DNA of 41,686 nucleotides, from the NCBI RefSeq assembly GCF_001039575.1, contig NZ_JIBT01000023.1:1-41686 (forward strand). The letters run 5' to 3'. The position numbers were made by a program, and so were the translations under genes. Origin of the DNA: Halomonas sp. PR-M31 (GTDB lineage: Bacteria > Pseudomonadota > Gammaproteobacteria > Pseudomonadales > Halomonadaceae). The notes under the pieces were generated by a model. That model searched no databases, was not told where the DNA came from, and saw only the letters and a list, made by a program, of their open reading frames with translations. This document shows positions 1 to 9,378 of this stretch, in pieces; within the stretch, counting starts at the first letter, position 1, and every line of letters begins with the position of its first letter.

Positions 1-54
1 TGACTGACACTTTTTGATGCAGCAACGCGGTTCGCGATGAAACGTCAACAGGCC

Positions 55-951
55 CTAGGAAAGAGGAAAAAGCTTTTTCAGAAAACCGCTGAGAGCGGAG
101 CGTTCGCCGTAGACGGCGCTTAGATGCCGGTCCGCTTCTTCCAACTGCTCGTTCAGCAGTCGGCGCACTTCTTGAGCGCCCAGCAGGTTGACCAGCGTGG
201 CCTTGTCTTGGTCCTGATCGATATCCTTGCCTTGGGTCGCATCGCCATCACCCAGGTCGTCACACAGCTGATAGGCTTGGCCGAGCGCCAGGGCGAAACG
301 CTCGAGTGACTCCGTTGCAGCCCGATCAATTCCGGTAACAACCGCCACCAACTGCATGCTGACCTGAAAGAGCACGCCAGTCTTGTGCCGGTTGGTAACC
401 ATCACATCCGCCACGGAGCGAGGCTTTTGCGCCTCATGCAGATCCTCATACTGCCCTTTGACCAGCCCTTGAGTCCCTACCGCCCGACTCAACTGACTGA
501 TCATCACCGCACGCTGCCCGGCGGGCAGCGCAGACAGGTCGGATACCACTCCGAGGGCACGGCTAAGCAAGGCCACCACCGCCAGCATGGCCACATCCTC
601 TCCGTACTGGCGATGTATCGTCGGGCGCCCACGCCGCATACTGGCATTATCCATGCAGGGCAGATCGTCCAGGATCAGCGACGCAGTGTGTATCATTTCC
701 ACCGCGCTGCCCAGATCGAACAGCGCCGGCACCCGGCAACCCAACTCCCGGGCAGCAAGCACCAGCAACAGCGGGCGTATGCGCTTGCCCGGCACTAGCA
801 CGCTGCTACAGATAGCCTGACTCACCGGATCGTGGCTTTCCTGCGTATCGGAAAGCAGCTTCCCCAGACGCCTCTCGACAGCCTGACGAATTGCGTCAGG
901 GCTATCGAATTCACCACTTTCAGGCGCAAGGCTGGTGAAGGATAAACCCAT
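55..951 (-). CDS. crtE: Geranylgeranyl diphosphate synthase (polyprenyl synthetase)
   Basis: This 298-residue protein should condense isopentenyl diphosphate with allylic primers to make C20 GGPP, the first committed precursor of the carotenoid genes next to it. The first aspartate-rich motif is visible as LDDLPCMDNASMRRGRPT and the second as QLCDDLGD, both standard for all-E polyprenyl synthases. The length is normal for CrtE. The start is supported by a GGGAG about 9 bases upstream of the ATG. The gene is transcribed away from the fni-crtY-crtI-crtB operon, so both promoters lie in the roughly 115-base gap between them. FPP synthase (IspA) is the alternative in this superfamily; the carotenoid context favours CrtE. 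The 54 bases downstream to the window edge hold nothing I can name. Confidence 0.93.
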   Translation of the reverse strand: MGLSFTSLAPESGEFDSPDAIRQAVERRLGKLLSDTQESHDPVSQAICSSVLVPGKRIRPLLLVLAARELGCRVPALFDLGSAVEMIHTASLILDDLPCMDNASMRRGRPTIHRQYGEDVAMLAVVALLSRALGVVSDLSALPAGQRAVMISQLSRAVGTQGLVKGQYEDLHEAQKPRSVADVMVTNRHKTGVLFQVSMQLVAVVTGIDRAATESLERFALALGQAYQLCDDLGDGDATQGKDIDQDQDKATLVNLLGAQEVRRLLNEQLEEADRHLSAVYGERSALSGFLKKLFPLS

Positions 952-999
952 TGGGGAAAGCTCCCTTGATTCGTTCTAGATGATCGCTTCGTACAATTC

Positions 1000-1028
1000 T
1001 TGCACAACTTCCGACGCTGGCCTATACA
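1000..1028 (+). promoter_or_regulatory. Candidate sigma-70 promoter of the fni-crtYIB operon
   Basis: TTGCAC at 1000-1005 is followed by a 17-base spacer and TATACA at 1023-1028 (TATACAAT if extended). The spacing is ideal and the -35 is close to consensus. Transcription would start near 1035, leaving a leader of about 33 bases before the ATG at 1068. This argues against the in-frame ATG at 1029, which directly abuts the -10. It is a prediction from pattern only. Confidence 0.5.
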
Positions 1029-1067
1029 ATGGAGCTTCGGACCATGCTCTCTGACAAGGAAACCCAC

Positions 1068-2129
1068 ATGAAAGGCGAAGGCCTGGTCGAGCGCAAGAAC
1101 GATCATCTGTCCATCGTACTGGACGCACAGGGTATCCCTGCGTCGACCCCATCGGGTCTTGCGGACTACCGATTCATGCATTGCGCCTTGCCGCAACTCA
1201 ACCTCGACGATATCGATCTACGCGCGCAGTTTCTAGATAAATGGTTGAACGCGCCATTTTTGATCAGTTCCATGACCGGCGGTGCGGCAAGGGCTCGCTT
1301 GATCAACCAGCATCTGGCCCAGGCCGCCCAGGCCTTGGGTATCGCCTTGGCTGTCGGCTCTCAGCGGGTCGCCTTGCAGACCGACAACGATCATGGCCTG
1401 ACCCGGGAGCTGCGCCGATTTGCACCGGACATTCCTCTGCTTGGCAATATCGGTGCCGGTCAGCTTCGAGAAGCCCAGGGCATCGATTGGGCACGTCGCG
1501 CGGTGGATATGATCGACGCGGACGCCCTCATCGTTCATCTCAATCCGCTGCAGGAAGCCGTGCAGTCCGGTGGCGATCGGGATTGGCGTAACGTTCGTCA
1601 GGCCATCGGCACACTGGTAAAAACGCTCGGGGTGCCGGTGGTGATAAAGGAAGTGGGCGCGGGCATTTCGCCTAACGTTGCCCGGGCGCTGATAGAAGAA
1701 GGCGTGACAGTGATCGACGTGGCAGGCGCCGGCGGTACCAGCTGGGCAGCGGTGGAAGCCGAACGCGCCGCAAGCGATGCCCAGAAGCGTATTGCCATGG
1801 CTTTCGCCGGCTGGGGCATTCCCACGGCCCAGGCCATTCAGGCGGTACGCCGTGAACTGCCGGATACGCCTTTGATTGCCTCCGGCGGCATTCGCGACGG
1901 TGTCGATGCGGCCAAGGCCATTCGCCTGGGTGCCGATCTCGTGGGCCAGGCCGCGGCGGTGCTTGCCAGTGCCACCCAGTCGAGCGAGGCTGTCATTGAG
2001 CATTTCGAGGTGCTTATCCAGCAACTGCGTATCGTCTGTTTTTGTACCGGTAGCGCCAATCTGAGCGCACTGCGCCAGGCAGCGCTGCTGGATGAACACG
2101 GCGTTGCGGTGAAGGGGCTTCATGGCTAG
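1068..2129 (+). CDS. fni: Type II isopentenyl-diphosphate delta-isomerase (FMN-dependent)
   Basis: This enzyme of about 353 residues interconverts IPP and DMAPP, supplying the allylic primer for CrtE. Type II (Fni/Idi-2) signatures are visible: ERKNDH near the N-terminus, SSMTGG, GSQR, the GAGGTSWA stretch and ASGGIRDG, which together form the FMN-binding TIM barrel. The start at 1068 has AAGGA seven bases upstream. An in-frame ATG at 1029 would add 13 residues but abuts the predicted -10 box. The gene leads the operon with crtY, crtI and crtB; a type II idi next to crtE is also typical of Pantoea-type clusters. A glycolate oxidase-like FMN enzyme is excluded by the ERKxDH and MTGG motifs. 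Confidence 0.93.
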   Translation: MKGEGLVERKNDHLSIVLDAQGIPASTPSGLADYRFMHCALPQLNLDDIDLRAQFLDKWLNAPFLISSMTGGAARARLINQHLAQAAQALGIALAVGSQRVALQTDNDHGLTRELRRFAPDIPLLGNIGAGQLREAQGIDWARRAVDMIDADALIVHLNPLQEAVQSGGDRDWRNVRQAIGTLVKTLGVPVVIKEVGAGISPNVARALIEEGVTVIDVAGAGGTSWAAVEAERAASDAQKRIAMAFAGWGIPTAQAIQAVRRELPDTPLIASGGIRDGVDAAKAIRLGADLVGQAAAVLASATQSSEAVIEHFEVLIQQLRIVCFCTGSANLSALRQAALLDEHGVAVKGLHG

Positions 2130-2168
2130 GCTCGGATACCGCTCCCCTACGCACAGGATGCGCCCTGC

Positions 2169-3367
2169 ATGCCCCATCATTACGATCTAATTCTGGCCGG
2201 TGGCGGTCTGGCCAACGGGTTGATCGCCCTACGGCTGAAACATGATAGGCCCGAGCTTCGCCTGTTGATGCTGGAACAGGACGCTCGCCCCGGCGGCAAT
2301 CATACCTGGTCGTTTCATGACAGCGATCTGAGCGATGAGCAACATGCCTGGTTGGCTCCCCTGATAGGATGCCATTGGCCACGCCATCGGGTGATTTTCC
2401 CCAACCGCGAGCGGCTGCTGAGGGGCGGTTACGCCAGCCTGTTCTCATCGACTTTCGCACAAGCGCTCGAGGACACGCTTGGCGATGCGCTGTGGGTCAA
2501 TGCAACCATTGCCTCTCTCGCACCCGGCCGGTGACGCTTGAAGATGGCACCCAACTGACGGCGAACGCCGTGATCGACGGTCGCGGCCCGGCGCCGAGCC
2601 CGCATTTGTGCCTGGGCTATCAGGCTTTTCTGGGTCAGGAAATCAGGCTCGCAGCGCCCCATGGGCTGGAAGAACCCATCCTGATGGATGCAAGCCTCGC
2701 TCAGGGCGACGGCTATCGTTTTGTGTATGTGCTGCCCTTCACCCCGGACACGCTGCTGATCGAGGATACTCACTATGTCGATCAGCCCTTGGACGACGAC
2801 GCCCAGCTGCGGGACAACATCCGCGCCTATGCCAAGGCCAAGAAGTGGCAGATCGATGAGGTGCTGCGGGAAGAGCACGGCGTGCTACCGATCACTTTGG
2901 CGGGTGATTTCGACGCCTTCTGGAGTGAAGCCGACGGACAGCCACGTAGTGGCCTGCGGGCCGGGCTTTTCCATCCCACCACGGGCTATTCGCTGCCCCA
3001 TGCGGTGCGTCTGGCGCAGCGTATTGCCGCTCTTGATAACCTAAGCGCAGCGTCGCTATTTACCGCGATCCGTGACGAGGCAAAGCAGGAGTGGCGCCAG
3101 CAGGGTTATTTTCGTCTGCTCAATCGCATGCTGTTTCTGGCCGGCTCGCCTAGCCAGCGCTGGCAGGTCATGCAGCGCTTTTATGGGCTCTCTGAAAGCT
3201 TGATCGAAAGCTTCTATGCCGGACGCTTGAGCGCTGTGGACAAGGCACGCATTCTTGTCGGCAAGCCACCGGTGCCCCTGGGCGAGGCCATCCGCGCGGC
3301 GCACTGCTCTACTCCTTCTAGACTTCGTTCTTCTTATCGTCGCGACTCGACATTCTCTAGGAACTGA
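2169..3367 (+). CDS. crtY: Lycopene beta-cyclase, frame broken by an apparent 1-base deletion
   Basis: CrtY cyclises both ends of lycopene to give beta-carotene. The N-terminal part (2169-2534) carries the dinucleotide-binding motif LILAGGGLANGLIALRL and the family stretch PGGNHTWSFHDSDL. The rest is read one frame back from about 2525 and contains VIDGRGP, YQAFLGQE, LIEDTHY, HGVLPITL and TGYSLPHAV, all typical of bacterial CrtY. Restoring one base near 2520-2535 (CCGGCCGGTGACG) joins the two parts into about 399 residues, the usual size. As written, translation would stop after 121 residues. Either the base was lost in sequencing or the gene is a recent null; the same kind of break recurs in neighbours, which favours error. 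The ATG has only a weak AGGA upstream. Confidence 0.88.
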
Positions 3368-3369
3368 CC

Positions 3370-4856
3370 ATGACGCAACAACAAGCCCTGGTGATCGGCG
3401 CCGGCTTCGGCGGACTGGCCCTGGCCATTCGGCTGCAGGCCGGGGGCTATCACACCACCCTGCTGGAAAAACGCGACAAGCCCGGCGGCCGCGCCTATGT
3501 GTACGAAGATAAAGGCTTCATCTTCGATGCGGGCCCCACGGTCATCACCGACCCCTCGGCCCTTGAGGAACTCTTCACCCTGGCGGGCCGGCATCTATCC
3601 GACTATGTGAAGCTTCTGCCTGTCTCTCCTTTCTATCGGCTGTGCTGGGAAGACGCGCCGTCGTTTGATTACGTCAACGATCAGCAGGAGCTGGAACGTC
3701 AGATTGCTGAGCGCAACCCCAAGGATGTGGAGGGATACAAGCGCTTTCTCGACTACTCCAAGGCGGTGTACGAGGAAGGCTATATCAAGCTTGGCGCGGT
3801 GCCTTTCTTGTCCTTTCGCGACATGGTCAAGGCCGGGCCGCAACTGGCGCGACTACAGGCCTGGCGCAGCGTCTATGCCATGGTGTCGCGTTTCATTGAG
3901 GACGAACACCTGCGCCAGGTGTTCTCTTTTCACTCCCTGCTGGTGGGGGGCAATCCCTTCGTCACTTCCTCGATCTATACCCTCATCCACGCCCTTGAGC
4001 GTGAAGGTGGGGTGTGGTTTCCCCGGGGCGGCACCGGTGCGCTGATTCAAGGCATGGTCAAATTGTTCGAGGATCTGGGCGGCAAGCTCGAACTCGACGC
4101 GGAAGTGGCCAATATCGAGACTCAGAACGATCGCATCAGCGGTGTCACTCTTCAGGATGGCCGCCACTTCGCCACGGATATGCTGGCTTCCAACGCCGAT
4201 GTGATTCACACCTACGCCCATCTATTGGGCAAACATCCTCGCGGGGTCAGTCACGGCAAGGCGCTCAAGAAAAAGCGCTACAGCATGTCGCTGTTCGTGA
4301 TCTACTTCGGCCTCGACATGCCCTCGAATAACCTTCAGCACCACACCATCTGCCTGGGAGCACGCTACAAGGAGCTGATCGACGAGATCTTCAACGCCGA
4401 TACTCTGGCGGAGGATTTCTCGCTCTATCTGCATTCGCCCTGCGTCACCGATCCCTCCCTGGCGCCACCCGGGTCCAGCGCCTACTATGTGCTGCGCCGG
4501 TGCCTCATCTGGGCACCGCACCCATTGACTGGGAAACCCAGGGGCCGGTCTATCGTGATCGCATCCTCGACTACCTGGAAAAGCATTATATTCCCGGGCT
4601 GCGAGAGCATCTGGTGACCTGCCGTCATTTCACGCCCCTGGATTTTCGTGACGAACTCAACGCCCATCTGGGCTCGGCATTTTCCCTGGAGCCAATTCTC
4701 ACTCAAAGCGCCTGGTTCCGGCCCCATAACCGGGATCAAAAAATCGACAATCTCTATCTAGTCGGTGCCGGCACCCATCCAGGCGCAGGCGTACCTGGGG
4801 TGGTGGGTTCCGCCAAGGCCACGGCGAAGCTGATGCTGGAGCGTCTGGATGGCTGA
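3370..4856 (+). CDS. crtI: Phytoene desaturase (lycopene-forming), frame broken by an apparent 1-base deletion
   Basis: CrtI is an FAD-dependent desaturase that converts phytoene to lycopene. The N-terminal Rossmann motif VIGAGFGGLALAIRLQAGGY and the C-terminal signature YLVGAGTHPGAGVPGVVGSAK are both present. The frame changes at about 4490-4498: the sequence reads YYVL then departs, while the next frame continues APVPHLGTAPIDWE. One missing G in CTG(G)CGCC explains this exactly and restores about 495 residues, the normal length. The start lies 2 bases after the crtY stop, and the end overlaps crtB by 8 bases, so translation is probably coupled. Without correction the protein would lose its last 80 or so residues, including part of the FAD-binding site. 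Confidence 0.9.
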
Positions 4857-5778
4857 TGCGCTCGACCGCCACGCCGCCGAGACCATTCAGGCCGGATCGA
4901 AAAGTTTCGCCACAGCCGCCAAGCTGTTCGACCCGGCTACCCGGCGCAGCGTGATGATGCTGTATGCCTGGTGCCGGCATTGCGACGACGTGATCGACGA
5001 GCAGCATCTAGGCATGCCTTCTCATGGTGAAGGCTCGACGGACAGCAGCGAACAGCGCATGGCCGAGCTTCGTCGCATGACTCGGCAAGCCTATGCCGGC
5101 GAGCCAATGCAGAGCCCCCCTTTCGCCGCCTTTCAGCAGGTGGCGCTGCAGCACCGTCTTCCCGAATGCTACCCCTTGGCACATCTAGAAGGCTTCGCCA
5201 TGGATGTTCAGGAGCGCCGCTACGACACCATCGATGACACCCTGAGCTACTGCTATCACGTAGCCGGAGTCGTCGGCATCATGATGGCCTGGATCATGGG
5301 CGTAGAAGATGATGCGACCCTGGATCGGGCCTGCGATCTGGGCCTGGCGTTTCAGTTGACCAATATCGCCCGAGACATTGTCGATGATGCAAAAGTCGGG
5401 CGCTGCTATCTGCCTCGAACATGGTTGAACGAGGCAGGCATACCGCCGAATGAGATCGCCGATCCACGCCATCGTGGTGCATTGGCCAATCTGGCGGCAC
5501 GCTTGATCGATCTGGCAGAGCCCTATTATCAATCGGCTCGTGGTGGATTTGGCGCACTCCCGCCCCGCAGCGCCTGGGCGATCGCCACCGCTCATGGGGT
5601 TTATCGGGAAATTGGCATCGAGGTCGAGGCAAGAGGCGCCAAGGCCTGGGATCAGCGCGTGTCCACCAGCAAGGCGGACAAGCTGCGCTTATTGGTCAAG
5701 GGATTGGGCCAGACGGTGGCTTCTCGCTGGCAGACGCCGGCGTCTAGGCCCGAGTCTCTCTGGCAACGTCCCGACTAG
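4849..5778 (+). CDS. crtB: Phytoene synthase
   Basis: This 309-residue enzyme joins two GGPP molecules head to head to form phytoene, the first C40 carotenoid. The first aspartate-rich motif is YAWCRHCDDVIDE (around residues 40-51) and the second is NIARDIVDDAKVGRCYLP (around 172-189). Length and motifs match bacterial CrtB and not squalene synthase. The ATG lies inside the last codons of crtI. Its 3' end overlaps the convergent crtZ by 35 bases, leaving no room for a conventional terminator between them, an arrangement also found in Pantoea clusters. Confidence 0.95.
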   Translation: MADALDRHAAETIQAGSKSFATAAKLFDPATRRSVMMLYAWCRHCDDVIDEQHLGMPSHGEGSTDSSEQRMAELRRMTRQAYAGEPMQSPPFAAFQQVALQHRLPECYPLAHLEGFAMDVQERRYDTIDDTLSYCYHVAGVVGIMMAWIMGVEDDATLDRACDLGLAFQLTNIARDIVDDAKVGRCYLPRTWLNEAGIPPNEIADPRHRGALANLAARLIDLAEPYYQSARGGFGALPPRSAWAIATAHGVYREIGIEVEARGAKAWDQRVSTSKADKLRLLVKGLGQTVASRWQTPASRPESLWQRPD

Positions 5779-6277
5779 AAGAATTCTGCAACGCCCCGCC
5801 GTGTTTTTCGCGCAGTTGGCGCTTCAAGGTGCTAACGGAGGGAGCAATCAGGAAGCCGAAGGAGACGCAGCCTTCCTTACTGTTCACCGCGTGATGCATG
5901 CGATGGGCTTGGTACAAGCGCTTGAGATAGCCGCGGCGTGGCACGTAGCGAAATGGCCAGCGCTGATGCACCAGGCCGTCGTGAGCCAGAAAGTACAGGA
6001 ATCCGTAGGCGGTCACGCCGGCACCGATCCACTGAAGCGGGTACCAGCCCCAGGTTCCCAACGCAATCAGGGCGATCGCCACACCGGCAAATACCACCGC
6101 GTAGAGATCATTCGTCTCGAACCAGCCACGGGCCTGACGCACGCTCGCTGGCTCGTGATGAGAGCGATGCCAGCCCCAACCCCAGCCGTGCATGACGTAC
6201 TTGTGCGCAAACCAGGCGAACACCTCCATGCCGACTATCGTCAGCAGGATGATCAATGCATTCGTAACCATGGACAT
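5744..6277 (-). CDS. crtZ: Beta-carotene 3-hydroxylase
   Basis: CrtZ is a di-iron membrane hydroxylase that adds 3-hydroxyl groups to beta-carotene, giving zeaxanthin. The four histidine clusters of the family are all visible in 177 residues: HKYVMH, HRSHHE, HDGLVH and HRMHH. Hydrophobic segments surround the first clusters. A GGAGG lies about 10 bases upstream of the ATG. It is convergent with crtB. Since no crtX (glucosyltransferase) or crtW (ketolase) is seen here, zeaxanthin is the predicted end product of this cluster; genes elsewhere could modify it further. Confidence 0.94.
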   Translation of the reverse strand: MSMVTNALIILLTIVGMEVFAWFAHKYVMHGWGWGWHRSHHEPASVRQARGWFETNDLYAVVFAGVAIALIALGTWGWYPLQWIGAGVTAYGFLYFLAHDGLVHQRWPFRYVPRRGYLKRLYQAHRMHHAVNSKEGCVSFGFLIAPSVSTLKRQLREKHGGALQNSSSRDVARETRA

Positions 6278-6345
6278 GGCCAGCAGACCTCCGGGTTTGC
6301 GCGGGCTGGCAAAACAACATTTGCCACTCTCCCGATATTCTACCG

Positions 6346-6374
6346 GTAACAGTGCCTCAAGGAACCGCTGTTAC
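6346..6374. repeat. Inverted repeat upstream of crtZ
   Basis: GTAACAG at 6346-6352 is repeated inverted as CTGTTAC at 6368-6374 with a 15-base gap. It lies in the 175-base divergent gap between crtZ and the hypothetical gene at 6453. It could be a regulator-binding site or a weak hairpin; no run of T follows, so it is not a classical terminator. Confidence 0.3.
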
Positions 6375-6452
6375 TTGCCGATAACATAGTTAACCAAGCG
6401 TGACGTACCACGCAAGAATTCAAACGACTATAACAGCGCCGGGACCCAACCA

Positions 6453-7130
6453 ATGCCATTCAATGAAGCCAAGGAGCATGCACTTGGGCGTCTGCATGCT
6501 ATTTTCAGCGATCCTTATTCTGCCTTCGACAATTCGGTGACCGAGCGTCAGCTGCATTTGAACGTTGCCATTGAAGCACTGCTCGGCCAGGCAATGGCGG
6601 ACAACCGAATGACCATCGACGTGATTCACGGCTGGGAAAACGGCGAGTGCGAGCCTGCTGAACTCCAGCACAGCAGCCACTCTTTTGCCTCTCTCGACGA
6701 CCTGCGCCAGATCGCAAGGCACTACCGTAATGCAATCGAAGCGCAAGAACCGCTACCTCGTGATACCACCTCCTTGATCGCCGAACAATTGGCCGACGCC
6801 ATTGCCGCGGCCCAGGCAGACGGTCAGGCGCTCGATGAGGAAACACGCACCATTCCTGCGCGCTGGCCGGCTTTCGTCAAAGGGCTCACCCTTTACACCT
6901 ACTTCAAGATGTACCATCGCCTGACCTATGGCGAAGACGAGCCTTATCGCTCCATTCGCTGTGAAGCATCGGACGGCCTACGAGAGATACATGAATTCCA
7001 CGTGGAAGAAGGTGAGTTTGCCGTCGTCCTGCCAGTCGAGGACGAGACCCTCGAGACTGTACTCACCCTACACGAGAGTCAGCTCGAGCCGGTATTGCAG
7101 ATATTCGAGAAATTTCAGATAGGCGGTTGA
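6453..7130 (+). CDS. Hypothetical protein, 225 residues
   Basis: I do not recognise this protein. It is acidic, lacks a signal peptide or membrane segments, and looks like a soluble cytoplasmic protein. A helical, glutamate/alanine-rich central region (about residues 95-130) is followed by a segment with PARWPAFVKGLTLYTYFKMYHRLTYGED and a more beta-like C-terminal part rich in E and V. The ATG has no clear Shine-Dalgarno sequence. Its last 16 bases overlap the 3' end of the convergent gene at 7115. The coding pattern matches its neighbours, so I believe it is a real gene, but context does not suggest a function. Confidence 0.7.
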   Translation: MPFNEAKEHALGRLHAIFSDPYSAFDNSVTERQLHLNVAIEALLGQAMADNRMTIDVIHGWENGECEPAELQHSSHSFASLDDLRQIARHYRNAIEAQEPLPRDTTSLIAEQLADAIAAAQADGQALDEETRTIPARWPAFVKGLTLYTYFKMYHRLTYGEDEPYRSIRCEASDGLREIHEFHVEEGEFAVVLPVEDETLETVLTLHESQLEPVLQIFEKFQIGG

Positions 7131-7711
7131 TATTTCGGCACCCGCCCCATCAAATAGAACTCATCGTTGGGCGGTGTGCCGGTAAGATTCACTAGCCGGT
7201 TGGACATGCCGAAGAAACCGGCCACTGCGCCAATGTCCCAAATATCCTCCAGGGTAAACCCCACTTCGAACAACCGACTCTGCCATTCATCGTTGAGCTC
7301 GCCCTGCTCGGTGCCGATATAAAGCGCGAAATCCAGCATGAGGCGATGGCGCTTGCTGATCGGGGCAGTGCGATGGTTGATCGCCACTTGGTCGGCCAGC
7401 AACGGATTCTTGCTGTAAATGCGCACCAAAGCGCCATGAGCAACCACGCAGTAGAGACAGCGATTGCGCGCGCTAGTGGCCACCACCACCATCTCCTTCT
7501 CTGCCCTGGTCAGGGTGTCGGATTCCCGCTCCATCAGCGCATCATGATAAGCAAAGAAAGCACGAAATTCCTCAGGGCGATGAGCGAGTGTGAGAAAGAC
7601 GTTGGGCACGAAGCCAGCTTTATCCTGTACCGCCAGGATGACGCTGCGGATATCCTCGGGCAGCTCATCTAGGGTCTCGGGGACGGGAAAACGGCTGAGA
7701 GATGCACTCAT
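7115..7711 (-). CDS. AhpD-like / carboxymuconolactone decarboxylase family peroxidase-related protein
   Basis: This 198-residue protein has the AhpD-type redox motif in NRCLYCVVAHG, where the CxxC pair and nearby histidine form the thiol peroxidase-like active site of the CMD/AhpD fold. The opening (FPVPETLDELPEDIRSVILAVQDKAGFVPNVFLTLAHRPEEF) is characteristic of the uncharacterised peroxidase-related subfamily. Such proteins are thought to act on hydroperoxides, but substrates are mostly unknown. AAAGGAAC is placed correctly before the ATG. It lies downstream of mmsA on the same strand, but a hairpin terminator separates them, so it is probably its own transcription unit. Confidence 0.85.
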   Translation of the reverse strand: MSASLSRFPVPETLDELPEDIRSVILAVQDKAGFVPNVFLTLAHRPEEFRAFFAYHDALMERESDTLTRAEKEMVVVATSARNRCLYCVVAHGALVRIYSKNPLLADQVAINHRTAPISKRHRLMLDFALYIGTEQGELNDEWQSRLFEVGFTLEDIWDIGAVAGFFGMSNRLVNLTGTPPNDEFYLMGRVPKYQPPI

Positions 7712-7738
7712 GACTTGTTCCTTTTAATGTGACCTGAG

Positions 7739-7772
7739 CCAAGAAAACACCGCCAAAATTCTTGGCGGTGTT
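7739..7772 (-). terminator. Rho-independent terminator after mmsA
   Basis: On the minus strand an 11-base perfect stem (AACACCGCCAA with TTGGCGGTGTT, 5-base loop, 7746-7772) is followed by TTTTCTT. It sits 26 bases beyond the mmsA stop codon and upstream of the AhpD-like gene. The stem is symmetrical, but the better T-run is on the minus side. Confidence 0.8.
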
Positions 7773-7798
7773 CAAGGGCTTGCCTATTTTTGCGCTGA

Positions 7799-9290
7799 CT
7801 ACATCGAGATCGTGCTGTTGATGCCGCCGGAAACGTTCTCCGGCTCGAACCAACGGGAGGTCACGGTCTTGGTCTGGGTCCAGAACTGGATCGCCTGCTT
7901 GCCGTTGGGGCCAAGATCACCAAGCTTGGAGGCCCGGGAACCGGTGAAGCTGAAGTAGGCCACCGGCACCGGAATCGGCACGTTGATACCCACCTGACCG
8001 ACGTCGATATCGCTCTCAAAGCGTCGGGCTGCCCAGCCGGAATTGGTAAAGATCGAGGTGCCGTTGCCGTTGGGATTGGCATTGATGAAGGCGATGGCGT
8101 CATCCAATGTCTCGACCCCACCACGCACAGCACCGGCCCGAAGATCTCTTCCTTGTAAATGGTCATGTCCGCTGTCACGTCACTGAAGATGGTCGGCCCA
8201 ACGAAGTTGCCCTCCGGGTAGCCCTCGACGTTGATGTTTCGGCCGTCCAATGCCAAGGTCGCTTCCGACTCGCCAGCATCGATCAGCTGTAAAACCCGAT
8301 CCCGTGCCGTGGATGAGACAAGCGGGCCAAGATCCGCGTCGCGCTGGGAACCGGGGCCGACCTTCATCGCCTTGGACTTCTCGACGATCTCGTCCAGCCA
8401 ATGACGTGCCTCGCCTACCAGCACCAGCACCGAGTTGGCCATGCAGCGCTGGCCGGCAGCGCCAAAGGCGGAGCCCAGCATGTTGTCGATTGCCTGGCTG
8501 CGATTGGCGTCCGGCATGATCACACAGTGATTCTTGGCGCCCATCATCGACTGCACCCGTTTGCCTGCCGCACCTGCCCGCTCGTAGATATGGGTGCCGA
8601 TGGCCGTCGAGCCGATGAAGGAGAGCGCCTTGATGTCAGGATGGTCGCAGATGTGATTGGCAACGTCCGGCCCGCCGTGCACCACGTTGAGCACCCCGTT
8701 GGGCACGCCGGCCTGATGGGCCAGTTCGACCAGACGCATGGTGGAAGATGGGTCCTGCTCTGAAGGCTTCAGGACGAACGTATTGCCGGTGGCGATGGCC
8801 AGGGGGAACATGAAGCAAGGCAGCATGATGGGAAAATTGAAGGCAGTGATGCCGGCGCCGACCCCCAAGGCTGGTGCAGCGAGTAGACGTTGACATCACT
8901 TGCGACGTTCTCGGCAATCTCACCAAGCTGTAACGAAGTAATCGAGCAGGCATGCTCGATGACTTCCAGACCACGACCTACTTCGCCCTCCGCGTCCGGC
9001 AGCGTCTTGCCATGCTCTTCGGTGATCAGCGCCGCCAGCTCCTCGGTGTTGTCGCGCACCAGAGCCTGAAACTTGAGCATGATGCGCATGCGCTTGGCCA
9101 GGGATACCTTGCGCCAGCTGACAAAGGCTTGCTTGGCGCTGGCAACCGCTTGATCGACTTCATCGCGCGTCGCAAAAGGCACCCGGGCCACCACTTCCTG
9201 AGTGGCTGGATTGAGAACATCGCGCCACTGCTCGGCCTTCGAAGGGACGGGTTGACCGTCGATATAAAGAGCGATCTCGCGAACGGACAT
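7799..9290 (-). CDS. mmsA: Methylmalonate/malonate-semialdehyde dehydrogenase (acylating), two apparent 1-base deletions
   Basis: MmsA oxidises malonate or methylmalonate semialdehyde with CoA and NAD to acetyl-CoA or propionyl-CoA plus CO2. Family features include PATQEVVARVPFATRDEVDQAV, the catalytic cysteine in GAAGQRCMANSVLVLVG, and KEEIFGPVLCVV. The frame breaks twice. Near 8875, LHQPWGS should read LHQPLGVGAGITAFNFP; near 8120, LCVVGSRH should become VETLDDAIAFIN. Each is explained by one missing base, and the repaired product is about 497 residues, the usual length. The start at 9290 has AAGGAG eight bases upstream and gives MSVREIALYIDGQ; an upstream in-frame start is less likely. It follows the GntR gene on the same strand with an 88-base gap. 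Confidence 0.88.
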
Positions 9291-9378
9291 GGTGTTTTCT
9301 CCTTGGTGATTTGTCATCCTGTTTCAACGAGTCTAGTTGCAGACGCCACTGACGAACAATCATCGGGCCGATACTCAC

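Noticed and set aside
966-1030. Binding site of a LitR/CarH-type light regulator in the crtE-fni gap
   Set aside because: Some TGTACA-like pieces are present, but I could not fit a complete known consensus, and no such regulator gene is in the window.
1029-1067. Upstream ATG at 1029 as the start of fni
   Set aside because: It directly abuts the predicted -10 box and has no ribosome site, while the ATG at 1068 has AAGGA at ideal spacing and fits the family N-terminus.
2169-4856. crtY and crtI as genuine pseudogenes of a non-pigmented strain
   Set aside because: Both breaks are single-base losses with full-length, motif-rich sequence on either side and normal repaired lengths, and the same kind of break occurs in recD and mmsA. 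Error is more likely, though not proven.
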